From the NCBI GenBank assembly GCA_020152595.1, contig JAIGNY010004313.1, forward strand, positions 178,748 to 242,747: DNA of 64,000 nt, written 5' to 3'. Origin of the DNA: Chiridota heheva. Its lineage: Eukaryota > Echinodermata > Holothuroidea > Apodida > Chiridotidae. The notes beneath the pieces were generated by a model. It made no database searches. It was not told the origin of the DNA and saw only the letters and a list, made by a program, of their open reading frames with translations. Positions 22,451 through 33,876 of the stretch are shown piece after piece. Both the position numbers and the translations under genes were made by a program. The number at the start of each line of letters is the position of its first letter. Position 1 is the stretch's first letter.

Positions 22451-25400
22451 AATGGCCTGTGTAGTATACACAGGATGTCAACTCTTTCGTAATTTTTACC
22501 CCAGTGGTTGGGTTAATGACATGTACAGTTGACGTTGTACGTTACACTTCCTGTCAGAATTAACTCCACGAAGGATACTTTTCTTGACATACATGTAGGT
22601 GGCCGTTTTAAAGACATTCTTACATTCAGGGTAGCTATTTAAAACAACGGCACGTATAGTTCATACTATACTTTAACACATTCATGAAGCAGTTCAACGC
22701 GGCTAACTGCTTCACGACCTGTTAGTTAACTACCTGGACAAACATACGGCTTTAGTTTTTTCCACATTCGTAGCCATAGGCTCCGCATTTCCAAGGTTGT
22801 AACAATACGCCATACGTTAACACCTTTTCCAGTCAAGTTCATACAAGTTTTGCTGTTGATAGGAGTAGCCTAGTGCTACGCGGTTCGGCAACTGCTTCAG
22901 TCTTCACAAACCTTGATTAAGTGGTTTTCCTGTCAGGTTGCTAGAACCTGTTCTGCATAACGGCCTGTATAACTTACGGTGCACGTTTTAACACTGCTTC
23001 AGAGCCGTGGCCAACAGCTTACGGCTCCGCAGTCTTACGACCCAAAACCGTCTTGCAGCTACAAAGCCTTACAGGGTTAGCAGCCCGTTTTGTGTAGGAC
23101 TTATATTAACGGCCTGCCTTTTAATTCTCTAACCAGACTTAAGGGTACCAGTCAGATCCACAATGTGATGTTGTCTGTACTTTTTCAACCACGCAAGGCT
23201 TTTTGACCAGCCAGGTTTTACCCATTGGTTTAGATCAGTAAAGTTTAAACAAACTTTGCTCAGAGCCAGCAGTCTTATCTGCCACATTACTCCTCGATCA
23301 CAGGGGCTCCGCAGCTCCACCGGTATATGAGTTTTTACAGAGTTAACGGGCCCGTAGAGTGTACGACGTATGTTAACCTTAAGTTAGAAATAACTTATCA
23401 GTGCTATCAGCCTGAAGGATTCTTCGCGCTCAGCAACACTTCATTCGGGCATTTCGCTGACGTTCGGCATTTCGCTCACTTCTCTCCCCTGGTCCTCTCC
23501 ACAACGTAGCATGTCCTTGTGTAAGGACAGAGAAATGAGCAGGAAACTCTAATGGGAAGAATTATAGTTCAATCCATAGGAGGATGTTTTCTTCCTTTAT
23601 GGACCTCTTTATATCCAGACTTCCGTCTTGGATCACACAGGCCATGGAGAAGAGGCTGTTGCCTCCCACACACCACGGGCCATCAGCGACCGATGCATAC
23701 TTTCGACACCCCCAGACTTGATGAGTCATGGAGAGGACGTCTTTGAAGTCTACCCTTTTGGGATGAAAAGGGTCTCACTGGAGACCTTGACCATCCTGGA
23801 CAGAGGAGAAAGTACTAGCCATAAAGGTGTTAGCGCTTTTTCCCTCTCACAACGTACACCTTTGGTGAGAGACTAGCTAAGGCTCATAGCCCACTTTGCC
23901 AGTCCGATGTACGTAGTTCCCATGTGCAAACGTTACACGAGGAACTTACGCCCCCTTCTGCTAGACCTTCAGCTGTCTTTTTCAGGATGCCTCAGTACCT
24001 CCGCTTTACACTTTTAGTTGGTAGCCACCCCATTTGGTGGTGGTGCAGACTCTCCCTCCTGTTGTAAGGAACGAAGTTTGCACCCGTCAGACTTTCACCT
24101 TTAGTGCTGACAGATGCGTCGAGGTAGGGGCACAATTCATGTGACCCCCAATGACAGAAACTTGGGCAGGTACTTGGCCTATTTCACAGGCAGTATGCCG
24201 CGCATTTTTTACGTTTTATTGTTAGTGCTTAGCAAGGCACTTCAGATTTGTGCCGACTTTACACCACTGTTGTGGTCTCTTTTCAGACAGAGAGGAACGG
24301 ACTCTGGAATCCTTCCTCTCATCTCGGCACAGGATGAACTATGCCAGCCTTAAGGCCGCTCACCTCGGACTACGAGAACATGATCACGGATCAATCGTCT
24401 TGGCTTCAGTGGAACCCCCACAGGATAGGCGGGCTTCCCATAGGTGACCAGAACGATCAGGACCTTATTAGGTCTCCCGGACGTAGGTCTGTCCGTGTCC
24501 GTGGACGCAACTTATCGATTCTTTGCGTCCTATCTCCTGACCTGCGGGTTTCGGGGTCGACGCATTCACTTTTCAAAGGGACTCACTATGTGAGTTACGT
24601 TTTCTGCCTTTCACGCTGGTACCGAGTATGCTAAGCAAGCGATGAATGACCAATAGCTCCCACTTGGCTCAGCCAACTGCGGTTCCTTCTGCTGCTCAAG
24701 ACTTTGCAGGCTTCCCGTACAACCTCTGGTCAGGGACAACTTCTGTCTCTTTCTGGGCTCCGGCAAACTGCACCACAGTCTCAGAAGGGCACTTTGTTTG
24801 ACTGTGTGGCCTTTGTCCACTGATCTTAGGCATAGGAAGGCTTTTCTGAGTTGTTCACCCCCTCCCCATTTTGCAGGGGGGGGGGGGGACTCTCTCAGAC
24901 TCGGTTCAGTCACGGGCTCTAGGATAACTTGCAGCCATCCACCAAGGTTTTCCAGTTGGCTTGACGATCATTGATTCGTGACTTTTGGGAAGATACACGG
25001 AGATCTCATCATACTGTGTCGCAAGACATTTTCCTCCGATGGATCGTCCAGAGGCAATCTCTAAAAGTAGTCGGCGATTTTTATGGAAGGACCGGGGTAT
25101 GCACTCAGCTTCGAGGCTTGGCCCCTTTCACGGGATTTTTTGTGCTGCCGTTTGGGAAAATGCATACCGCTGTTTTTTCCCTTGTTTTTGCCTGACTTAC
25201 TTGACGAAGTTTGTGTTACCCCGCTAACATTTGCTCTTATGCAGTTATGTGCTAACAAATTTTTCCCGGTCCGGAATTTTTCAATTCGTTTTAGCTAGCA
25301 CACGCTTCATTCCCAATTGTGGTTTACTAGCTGGTTCCATCTTGTGAACGAATTCAGTGATTTTTGTGGTGTTATTGTAGACACTACTATGATGTTCATA

Positions 25401-25680
25401 TCGTGTCCAAACACTCTTTTGATTGGCATGTTTTCCGAGTTTCTAACTCAAGTTTATGCGATGTTTGCCTCAGTTACTGTTAACGAATAGTGCCTTGTTC
25501 GGTTTGACTGTAACTTGAAGTGGTTTACTATGTTTTAGTAATTCCCACTCAAAGGGCTGTCGTCCTTAAGGGGATAAGGAATCTAATCCCCTAAGTAGGA
25601 TAAATCAATTACGAATTTTGGGTACCAGCCTTTAGAAAATTAAGCTTCGACCTGAACTCCCTTCCTTCCGATCCTTGTTT
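22451..25680. other. Interior of the GC-richer block, no clear coding
   Basis: No long ORF stands out. A GAAGCAGTT/AACTGCTTC hairpin lies at about 22685-22712. An 11-12 base G run lies near 24885. Frames at 24100-24630 and 24970-25200 have weak protein-like character but no family I can name. Confidence 0.4.
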
Positions 25681-25681
25681 G

Positions 25682-26025
25682 CAATCTGATTGCATATTTA
25701 TAGCATGGAAGGTAAGGTATAACTAGATGTAAATTTACCCCACTAAGCGTAGCGGGGATATTTACGAGAGTTATACTTACCTTCCATGCATCCCGGCCCG
25801 CCTCCCCTCTCGTTCAGACCTCGGTGGAATGTTAAGTGAGGGTTAGAATAGGTAATATGGAGGTCAGGGCTGGGCTGGTAACTACGTTTTTAAGGTCGGT
25901 TAGAAGTGCGATAGAATCAGGTCATGTGACCAGATTGCGTGACCAGATTGCATATTTATAGCATGGATAGTAAGTATATCTTTCGTAAATATCCCCGGTA
26001 CGCTTAGTGGGGGTAAATTTGCAGC
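25682..26025. repeat. 87-bp palindrome and its half copy
   Basis: 25703-25789 folds back on itself: GCATGGAAGGTAAG at the left arm, CTTACCTTCCATGC at the right, centre near 25746 in CTAAGCGTAGC. A second piece at 25947-26015 repeats the leader ATTGCATATTTATAGCATGG (also at 25688) and one arm (GTAAATATCCCCGG, CGCTTAGTGGGGGTAAATTT). Together they form direct and inverted repeats at the edge of the GC-richer block. Confidence 0.85.
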
Positions 26026-26155
26026 ACTTAAAAGGATATGAATTTTGATAGAAAGTTGTCCACCCCCCCTGTAGAGCATCCACGCCTCTTAAATTTCTTT
26101 TAAATTTGACAGTTTCATTATACAAATATCTTTATTTATGATTCCTTTTCTACAG

Positions 26156-26246
26156 GAATGCTATGACTAGTCAAGAGGTTGTGGATTTTGTAGGAGAAAG
26201 ACTTGAAAGTGAAGACGACATCAAATTATCCTCAGTGTGTGAAGAG
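26156..26246 (+). CDS. PPM1G: PPM1G exon (SSQEVVDF region)
   Basis: Acceptor CTTTTCTACAG ends at 26155; donor GTAAGT starts at 26247. One base completes the Trp codon begun at 18887, and the exon leaves in phase 0. The peptide NAMTSQEVVDFVGERLESED then DIKLSSVCEE follows the ACDGIW motif, matching vertebrate NVMSSQEVVDFIQSKI. The 7.3-kb intron before it contains the GC-richer block. Confidence 0.94.
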
Positions 26247-26824
26247 GTAAGTTTAAACTATCTGAAAGTTTTATGAGGACTGGAAATATCTTGGGTATAT
26301 TGTCAGGTTAATTTGCTAAAACAGTTTTTGCTCGAAGAATTTCATGGAATGTATATGGACATATAGAGGCAACGTTAACTTCATTGTTTAATATTTTTGA
26401 AATTGTGTTCCTTAAAATCCTTTCAATAGTCAGCTGTATACTTTGATTTGTCATGTGACGGTGTTTAAATTCACATGAGAAAAATTTTGTCAAGTGGAAG
26501 ATTTTAGGGCATTTTCATGTAGATCATAAATGCTGAATTAGATCATTTCAACATTTGCTACCAGGCAGAAAATAAATGTGCATGCCCAAAACTTTATATT
26601 GGGTGCAGATAGTGCCTAAATATGGGTTCTGGGGGGTAGTGTATTTCAGGTTCACAAAAGTGAAAATAGGAAACTTAAGTAAAAAGAGACTTGAGATATG
26701 GGTATTGCTCGTCGAAGGCTCATTTTATTTAGATACATATATATATATATAAAATCATGAACATAAGATTAACATAATACAAAGAAACAGGTAATCAGCA
26801 TGGTGCCTGACATATTGAGAGCTA

Positions 26825-27119
26825 CAATTTATTACCAAATTTTCCACAGCTCTGAACAAAGGTGTCAAAATCTTCCAACAAAAAATTGTGACAGAAATAA
26901 TATTAATGTAGTGAATACATCTTTAGGCTTTCCTCTTTTGCAATTAATGTTCTTTTCATCTCACAATTACATGGGGGACATTTTTAGAGCACATGTTTAC
27001 CACATAAACTTGTTTGCTCAACAAATCTAAAAAATAAATAATACAATTTTTTCCCGTAAATACCTGATTTTCCTGTGTTATAAATGCTGGAATGGTATAT
27101 TTTTTCCAGTTCGGCCTAT
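26825..27119 (+). repeat. ~300-bp dispersed repeat, copy 3
   Basis: Forward copy of the family at 5768, 13296 and 37354. Shared words are TTTTCCACAGCTCTGAAC, GACAGAAATAATATTAATGT, CACAATTACATGGGGGACAT and TATATTTTTTCCAG. Confidence 0.75.
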
Positions 27120-27372
27120 GGTATGGTATGCAGTATTCAACTGATTGAAATTGAAATAGAAGTGCAGGTTCAAAAGTTATTGTCACTTTTAATTGTTAAA
27201 GTTAAGTTTTGTTGTTGTTTTCTACTTTTGTTTAAGGGTGGGGGTGCAAGAAAACATTTTGGGCAGAAACTAGATATTCTTGTTATTATTATATTTTAGA
27301 AATGTATGTAATCTTTATCTAAAATAAAAACTGATTGGCAAAACTTTGGTGGAGTAAACATTTATTTAATGA

Positions 27373-27915
27373 TTAGTTCAGTAGTCCAGCAAGTTCATCT
27401 TATTTGAAAGAAGGATTTAATAGAAACAAAATGGTGAAGAAACTACTTCATTATCCTATTCTGTTAAGGAGATATTTAAGTTATAAAGCTCTTAACCATT
27501 TGATAAAAACGACTGAAATAAGACTAGTTGTGATGTCATATACTGAGATTTCTCAAAGTCTTCATGTATTCTTATCATATTTTTTCCTGTGTTTTTGAAG
27601 CATAAAAACCATTGGATATGTCAGTAAAGTAGTTGAAACGGAATCTAGTAAGGGTAATTTTATTTTACCACCTTATGAAATTTTGAGGAAAAATAATTCA
27701 AATAGTAAAAAAGGTAAATAATTTTTCTAATTTTTTTTTTTAAACAATTGTTAGGAATTTGAGGATTAGGGGCCCTGACCTTCCATAGTAGACTAACTAC
27801 ACCAGTCATTTCAATACAGATAAGCCAGCTTGAAACTTATTCTTCAACAGAATAAGATATTGAAGTAGTTCCTTCACTATTTTGTTTCTGTTCAAGTCCT
27901 CTGTCATATATTGAT
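27373..27915. repeat. Fold-back repeat family A, copy 1
   Basis: The left half (TTAGTTCA-GTCCAGCAAGTTC, AAACAAAATGGTGAAGAAAC, TATTCTGTTAAGGAGATA) is the inverted relative of the right half (TATTCTTCAACAGAATAAG, TTCACTATTTTGTTTCTG, AGTCCTCTGTCATAT). The interior (27505-27890) is related to 40040-40440. It is non-coding and MITE-like. Confidence 0.65.
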
Positions 27916-28214
27916 TGATTACTGTGTTGAGAGCAACGTGACTTCTATTCTCTCCAACTTTTCATTCTGATTTATTTTACCTTGCACTTTACCACCTAAA
28001 TTTTGTTTTGTATCTTCATTTTTCGGGATTCTCTCTCTGTGGATGGGCATCTGCTTTCGGTGAGATCGTTGTTTTGTATTTCTTCCCTTCCATTCTGTCC
28101 AAACTTTCGCGCCTTATCGTCATTACCTGCTTAGCGCTTCTCCTATAGTAATTCTGCGATTTTTTTTATATTTTTAGTTGCCTCGGGTCTCTCGGCCCTT
28201 TTTTTCCCCCCATC

Positions 28215-29365
28215 ATGACAAAACACTTCTTCCTTGACCCTCCATCCCTTCCCTGTGACCCACCTGCTACCTCCATTGACCATTCCTCAGCCCCATTCCC
28301 CAAAATTCTAATAATCCTGGCCACTAATAAACCAGAAAGTTTTAAAAGAATTTCACCTTTTCTCATTCACAAAACGCTCCAAGGCATTGCCAGTACCTGC
28401 TCCTAGGCATTGCCAGTACCCTCCCCAAAGTCTCTACCCTCACATCCGGCGATCTCCTGGTGCACTGCACCAGTCAGGGACACTTAAGCCACCACCCTCC
28501 TCACCACCATAACCCTAGCCAATACCGGTATTGACATTACAGTCACCCCCACCATTCCCTAAACTCCACCAAAGGTGTGGTCAGAAGTAGAGACCTTGCC
28601 TACCTGACCGATGAAGACCTTATAGAGGAACTTGTCAATCAACACGTTACTGAAGCCCGTAGTCTCGTCCTTAAGAGAGACGGTGCTGAAACACGTACAA
28701 ATACCATCTTCCTGACTTTTTCCACACCAACATCACTGCTAGTTACCTGAGAATCCTAGTAACCCCTTATATTCCTAACCCCCTTTGTTGTCATCAGTGC
28801 CAGAGGTATGGCCATGGTAAAAACTCCTGCTACAGCCAAGCGTGCTGTGGCAAATGTGGAGCCCTGCACCATGACGGCACCTCCTGCACCAGCACCCCGC
28901 TCTGCACCAATTGCGACAGTACTCGCCCAGCTAACCATCCCTTCTTCTCAAAAGACTGCCCCACCTGACTTCAGGAAAAGCAAATAACCAAACTAAAAAC
29001 CCTTAATTCCAACATCACTTACCCTGAGGCCAGGAAGCGATTTCTCGCTTTCCTCCACACCAAATCTTCCTACTTGACCGCAGTCTCCTCTAACACCAAT
29101 ACCGCCCCCCTAACACAACCCCTTAAACTGACTCACATACCCAATCCGACCCTCACTTGGCTCTTCTTGCCCAGTTCTAAGCCCATTACCATTGCCAACA
29201 ACCCAACCACACCCATTACCCAAACCATTGCCATTAACCCAGCCACTACCATTACCCAAGCCACCTCCACCACCACCACTTCTCTCCCCAACCTTCCTTC
29301 CTCTAAGACCCCTGCCGTCTTCTACCCAAACACATTTATTGCCATCAAAATCAATCCAACCTGAC
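28215..29365 (+). pseudogene. LINE ORF1 (gag-like, CCHC) pseudogene
   Basis: The nucleic-acid-binding ORF1 product of the LINE. A first open stretch begins MTKHFFLDPPSLPCDPP at 28215. Around 28790-28970 the frame reads CHQCQRYGHGKNSCYSQACC, then CGKCGALHHDGTSC and CTNCDSTRPANHPFFSKDCP, a row of CCHC-type zinc knuckles typical of I-group LINE ORF1. After that comes a K-rich ITYPEARKRFLAFLHTKSS stretch and a low-complexity Thr/Asn/Pro tail (TTPITQTIAINPATTITQ) to ~29365. Several frameshifts and stops split the region. Confidence 0.75.
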
Positions 29366-29639
29366 TAACAATCATCAAACAAACAACCTATCAATAAACA
29401 GCCCACCATCCAAACCCACATATATGACACGGAAGAGAACATGGATTGTTCGATTACCGAACATACTTCTCGTCCAACTTTTAAAAACAATTACTCCCAA
29501 AGAAACAGGGACAGGTCCAAAGAAAAAATAAGCCGACTCAGATCCAACAGATTTTCCTCCAGATAACCCCCTGCCTCCTTTTGGCTTGCAGCCCAAACAA
29601 TTACAATAACACCCACAACATTATACAATGAAACATCAG

Positions 29640-29935
29640 GAGCCTTAAGGCCAATTCTAAAGAAATTGACCTACTGGCCACCACCTCAACCTGGTTGTCT
29701 TATGCCTACAAGAACCCTTCTTGAATACCACTGACCATTATTCCCTCAACAACTTCGCTTGCTATCACGAACATCAAATGGATCCGACAGGGCCTGTGGG
29801 GGCGTCTCCATTCTCGTTAGACATGATATCCCACACAGCCCTGAACACCGATCTTCAGGCCATCTGTATGTCTATCTCCCTCCACAAAACCTTCACTCTT
29901 TGTAATATCTATCTCCCCCCAACGCCAGCATTCAG
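29640..29935 (+). pseudogene. LINE ORF2 N-terminal endonuclease piece
   Basis: Fragments read KEIDLLATTSTWL, CLQEPFLNTTDHYSL, and later HDIPHSPLNTDLQAICMSIS and LHKTFTLCNIYLPP. LQEPF and the IYLPP end are the usual N-terminal landmarks of APE-type LINE endonucleases. The catalytic C-terminal half is missing: the sequence moves on to the linker before RT within ~100 bp, which points to an internal deletion of several hundred bases. It is also frameshifted. Confidence 0.65.
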
Positions 29936-30079
29936 TAAACCAGCCTTAACAACCTCATCTCTCAGCTCCCCCTCCCCCTTCATCCCTCTTTCAGCAACAT
30001 CTCGTCCTCAGCCAACTACCCCAATGCTTTCAAAACCAAAAAAGCTCGCGATGAAGCCCAGAGTATCACCTTTCTCTTC

Positions 30080-31600
30080 TACAACTCCGAGAGCTCCAAC
30101 ACCCCTCTCACCCTTTCTGAATTAAACCAAGCCAGCCACGATAGAGGCTGCATCTCCAAGGGTCCAGATAACATCCCCTACCAGATCCTGAAACACCTCC
30201 TCAACAAGGCCACCACTACCCTACTCACCATCCTTTACCACATTTCGTCCTCACACTCCTTTCCCCCTATCTGGAGGACAGCTATTGTCATCCCTGTCCC
30301 TAAACCAGGGAAGGACAGTACTGACCCCTCCACCTACTGCCCCATTGCCCTCACCTACTGTCTCTGTAAAATTATGGAAAGGATCATTAACCAGAGACTA
30401 AACTGGTTCCTTGAGACCAACAAAATCCTCTTCCCTCACCAAAGCGGCTTCCGGAAACGTCGCAATACCCAATTAAATTTGCTCGATACCGCTATCCGGG
30501 AATTCCTTGTTAAAAAGGAACACCTCATTGTCATCTTTTAAGACCTCGAGAAAGCTTTTCACACTACTTGGAAATATGGCATTATCCGCAAACTTTACAC
30601 CAGAGGCCACCTCCCCATCTTTATTCAAAACTTCCTCTCATCCAAACAGTTCCAAGTTTGTATTGGCCACACCCTCTCCAACCCCTACCCCCAAGAAGAG
30701 CATGTCCCCCAGGACAGCATCCTCTCCCCCACTTTCTTAAACCTGAGCATTAACGACATCGCGGACAACCTTGACCCCAGCATCAAACGTGCCCTCTACG
30801 TGGACGACTTCACCATCTTCTACTCCTCCTCCAGCTTTCCTCTTGTCAAAAATAGGCTCCAACTCAGCCTCAACTGGCTGCAAGAACGGTTTATATTCTC
30901 CAAAGACATGACAGTCTGCATGCACTTTTGTCATTTCAACAACCTCCACCCCAACCCGAACTTTGTGCTCAATGGTAAACGCATCCCAAAAGTTGAACAC
31001 ACAAAGTTCCTGGGTCTAACTCTAGACCCTAAACTGTCCTACAAGCAACACATCACCAACCTGAAACTGAAATGCAACAGCTCCCTCAACATCCTCAGAC
31101 TCCTCTCCAACACCACTTGGGGTGCGAACCGCTTTGCTCTCCTCAAAACTTTCAGGCTCACCATTCGTGCCAAGCTTGACTACGGCAATATTGTCTACTG
31201 TGTCGCTCACAACTCATACCTCAACCACATCAACACCATCCAAAATGAAGCCCTCAGGCTTTGTCTAGGTGCTTACAGGACCTCCCCAATCACCAGCCTT
31301 CATGTTGAAGCCAACGAACCCCCCTTTCTACTTAGATGTAGAAAGCTTAACCTATCCTATGCTTTTAGGGTCCTCACCAACACCCAGAACCCTGTTTACA
31401 ACCTCATTAGGTACCCCAATTTCTCCACCCTCTTTGATAGGACTAAAACCCCTTCAGTTTACGCATTAAATCAGACCTCTTCCATCCCGGCATCAACCCC
31501 ACCACTCTCCGCACCTTCTCCTGGCCCACTTTTCCTCCTTGGGCCACCACCTCCCTTCTGTCCACCTGGGCCTCTCCACTCATCACAAAGCTCAAACCCA
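30080..31600 (+). pseudogene. LINE ORF2 reverse transcriptase and thumb region
   Basis: RT motifs in order: KGPDNIPYQILKHLL (near 30160), AIVIPVPKPGKDST and PIALTYCLCKIMERII (30280-30390), HQSGFRKRRNT (30440), DLEKAF (30545), PQDSILSPTFLNL (30705), and the catalytic YVDDFTIF (about 30798). Then comes KFLGLTLDPKLSYKQHI (31008) and IRAKLDYGNIVY in the thumb. The stretch 30800-31606 stays open for 268 codons. A stop lies in-frame just before DLEKAF and frames shift elsewhere, so the enzyme is dead. Confidence 0.9.
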
Positions 31601-32600
31601 CCCTAACCTCTTCATCAATCTCCACAACCAAGTCAAAGACCAACCCTCAAATTACACCTCCATCTATACTGATGGGTCCAAGGGGGGCAACAAAACAGCT
31701 GCTGCTGCGGTCATCCAAGACATCACCCTCAGTAGCAGACTTTCCGACTACTCATCCATCTTTTCAGCCGAGGCTAAGGCCATTCTCCTTGCCCTCAACT
31801 TTATTGAGTACTCCTCGCTCAGCCACTTTGTTATTTTCTCCGACTCAAAGGCTGTTCTTACTTCTTTACTCAACCTTAAATGGGATAACCTCACATGCCA
31901 CCTCCTCCTCCGCAAACTTCTTTCTCCCACCCTCTGCAGGAAAAGTATTCTTTTTTTCTGGATACCCAGCCATGTTGGCATCCCGGGTAATGACAGGGCT
32001 GATGCAGCCGCTAAGCTTGCCCTCACCCTCCTCCCTGCCCCTTTTCCCAAAACCCTCTCTGACATCAAACCGCTTATCGCTTCCCTTGTTCGGGACCGTT
32101 GGCAAACCTCATGGAAGTCCCAAATTGATAACAAACTCCATGTCATACAGCCCACAATTCCTATCAAAGCCACCATCAACAACCTCTCTCGTAGAGACAA
32201 CGTTCATATTACCCGTCTTAGAATTGGTCACACTCATCTCACCCACTCCCACCTCCTTATTGGCTCCCCCAACCCCTCTGCAACAATTACCATTGCACCC
32301 TCACAATCCATCACGTTCTCCTTGCTTGCCCCCTGTACAACCTTCCCAGAGCTTCCCTTGCTCCCTACAACTCAATTGCTGAGTTCTTCCAGAAAAATCC
32401 TCTGGATAAAATCATCTCCTTCCTTCATCATGCCTCCCTCTACGACCATATTTAATTCTCCTCTTCCACCCCCTCTCTACTTTGTTTTTATTTCAACCAT
32501 GCACCTCCTCTCACGATCACAGCTTTCTAACCTTTTGTCCTTAAATTTCTCTCATTCTCCCCCTGTTTCCTTTACCTCCTACCTTAGAATGATCTGACCT
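31601..32600 (+). pseudogene. LINE ORF2 RNase H domain and C-terminal zinc region
   Basis: One open frame of 352 codons (31539-32597) carries RNase H: YTDGSKGGNKTAAAAVI (D at the first metal site), SAEAKAILLALNFIEYS (E), FSDSKAVLTSLL (D) and WIPSHVGIPGNDRADAAAK (D in the last motif). It then reads NVHITRLRIGHTHLTHSHLL. Past about 32265 the natural frame moves to another register where CNNCHCTLTIHHVLLACP gives the terminal CCHC-like zinc region. The RNase H core looks almost unbroken, so decay is uneven along the element. Confidence 0.88.
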
Positions 32601-32664
32601 CTCAGGCACAATTTGACCTTACTTGTTGTGGTGCCGTTAAGCCATCATACAACAAACAAACAAA

Positions 32665-33360
32665 CTCTCCGCTTAGCCACTTTGCCATCTTTTCCGACTC
32701 CAAGGCTGTCCTTGCTTCTTTACTCAATCTTAAATGGGATAACCTCACATCCCACCTCCTCCTCCTGGAACTCCATTCGCCCACCCTCTGCAAGAAAAGT
32801 ATTATTTTCTTCTGGATACCCAGCCATGTTGGCATCCCTTGAAATGATAGGGTTGATGCAGCCGCTAAGCTTGCCCCCAACCTCCCCCTACCCCATTTCC
32901 CAAAAGCCTTTCTGACATCAAACCGCTTATCGCTTCTCTTGTTGGCAAACCTTATGGGACTCCCAAATTGATAACAAACTCCTCGTCATCCAGCCCACCA
33001 TTCCGATCAAACCCACCATCAACAACCTCTCTCGTGTTGACAACGTTCATATTACTCGTCTTAGAATAGGTCACACTCACCTCACTCACTCCAACCTCCT
33101 TGTTGGCTACCTCCAAGCTCTCTGCAACAATTGCACTTGCACCCTCACAATCCATCACATTCTCCTTGCTTGCCCCCTGTACAACCTTCCCAGAGCTATT
33201 GCCCTCTGTACAACCTTCCCAGAGCTTCCCTCGCTCTCCACAACTCAATTGCCGAGTTCTTCCAGAGAAACCCTCCAAATAAAATTATCTCCTTCATCGT
33301 GCTTCCCTCTACAACCATATTTAGTCCTTGTTTCCCACCCCTCTCTCTCTATTTTTTTCT
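32665..33360 (+). mobile_element. Second, 5'- and 3'-truncated copy of the same LINE
   Basis: It starts directly at the AAACAAACAAAC tail of the first LINE, at RNase H sequence equivalent to ~31812 (CGCTTAGCCACTTTGCCATC). It follows the first copy to about 32480-equivalent and then diverges near 33345 without the usual tail. It carries its own small deletions and an internal ~30-bp doubling of CTGTACAACCTTCCCAGAGC at 33175-33230. The head-to-tail contact could come from insertion into the tail of the older copy. Confidence 0.85.
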
Positions 33361-33432
33361 TCATATCTTATTTCTACAAGAAGTTATTGATTTTTTTTTC
33401 AATTCCTTGTCTGCTTAAAACAGGTTGTTGGT

Positions 33433-33876
33433 CTGAGTCTTAAGTCATCATTATGATGTCATCAGAGCACTTCTGTGCTATTTTTTATGTAATTCTTTGA
33501 AAATTATTTTATAAAAATTAATGATTGGGAACATTGTTTCTTTAAAAATTATTAAGAATAGTGTAGAATAGAATTTACAATAATTTTTTCCAATCTGTTC
33601 TTGTAACTTCTATTTGAATTACGAGAAATTGGTGATTAATTTCCGTAGAAGTACATAAAGATTAGTACAGGAAGTGCTGTGATGACATCATAATGATGAC
33701 TTAGACTCAGTACAAAAGTAATTTTTATGCGGGCAAGACAAATTTGTAAAGTTCAATAGCTTCTTTTAGGAATGAGATGTCAACATGGTTTGTATACCAA
33801 TCTGTTTCTTAAATTCTTCTCTATCAGATACATAAAAATGAAATTCCATGGGAATATTTCTGTAAAGATTTTAGGG
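33433..33876. repeat. Inverted repeat pair and a solo fold-back arm
   Basis: 33433-33470 (CTGAGTCTTAAGTCATCATT, then ATGATGTCATCAGAGCAC) is the reverse complement of 33674-33710 apart from about two differences, with a ~200-bp loop. Further right, 33770-33876 matches the inverted arm family seen at 40438-40800 (CAACATGGTTTGTATACC, TTCTCTATCAGATACATAAA, CCATGGGAATATTTCTGTAA). Confidence 0.65.

Larger units (their letters stand above)
21296..26030 (+). mobile_element. GC-richer anomalous block, possible decayed DIRS-like element
   Basis: Base composition changes sharply from the AT-rich intron to a GC-richer, CpG-containing sequence at ~21300 and back at ~25600. The left edge has a perfect hairpin CGTGGAGA/TCTCCACG (21297-21318). 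Degenerate ~163-bp tandem repeats follow. The middle shows scraps that could be retroelement RNase H (LTDAS near 24105). The right end carries a near-perfect 87-bp palindrome and a further half copy of it. Inverted and split terminal repeats are known in DIRS elements, which is why that family is suggested, but no reverse transcriptase or tyrosine recombinase could be recognised with confidence. If it is such an element it is a heavily broken fossil with many breaks. Other possibilities are satellite DNA or another repeat class. Confidence 0.35.
28020..32664 (+). mobile_element. I-group (I/Nimb-like) LINE, long but decayed copy
   Basis: In order on the + strand: a 5' region, an ORF1 remnant with CCHC knuckles, a piece of an APE-type endonuclease, a reverse transcriptase with YVDD, an RNase H domain, a C-terminal zinc-binding region and a 3' tail GTGGTGCCGTTAAGCCATCA with CAAACAAACAAAC. 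RNase H after RT places it in the I group; the CCHC ORF1 fits Nimb or related clades. Stops and frameshifts interrupt both ORFs, and much of the endonuclease and linker appears deleted, so 4.6 kb is shorter than a whole element of this type. It sits in the 9.9-kb PPM1G intron in the gene's direction. The 5' end is not fixed precisely. Confidence 0.9.

Noticed and set aside
31748-32200. 150-codon ORF on the - strand
   Set aside because: Shadow of the LINE RNase H frame on the + strand.
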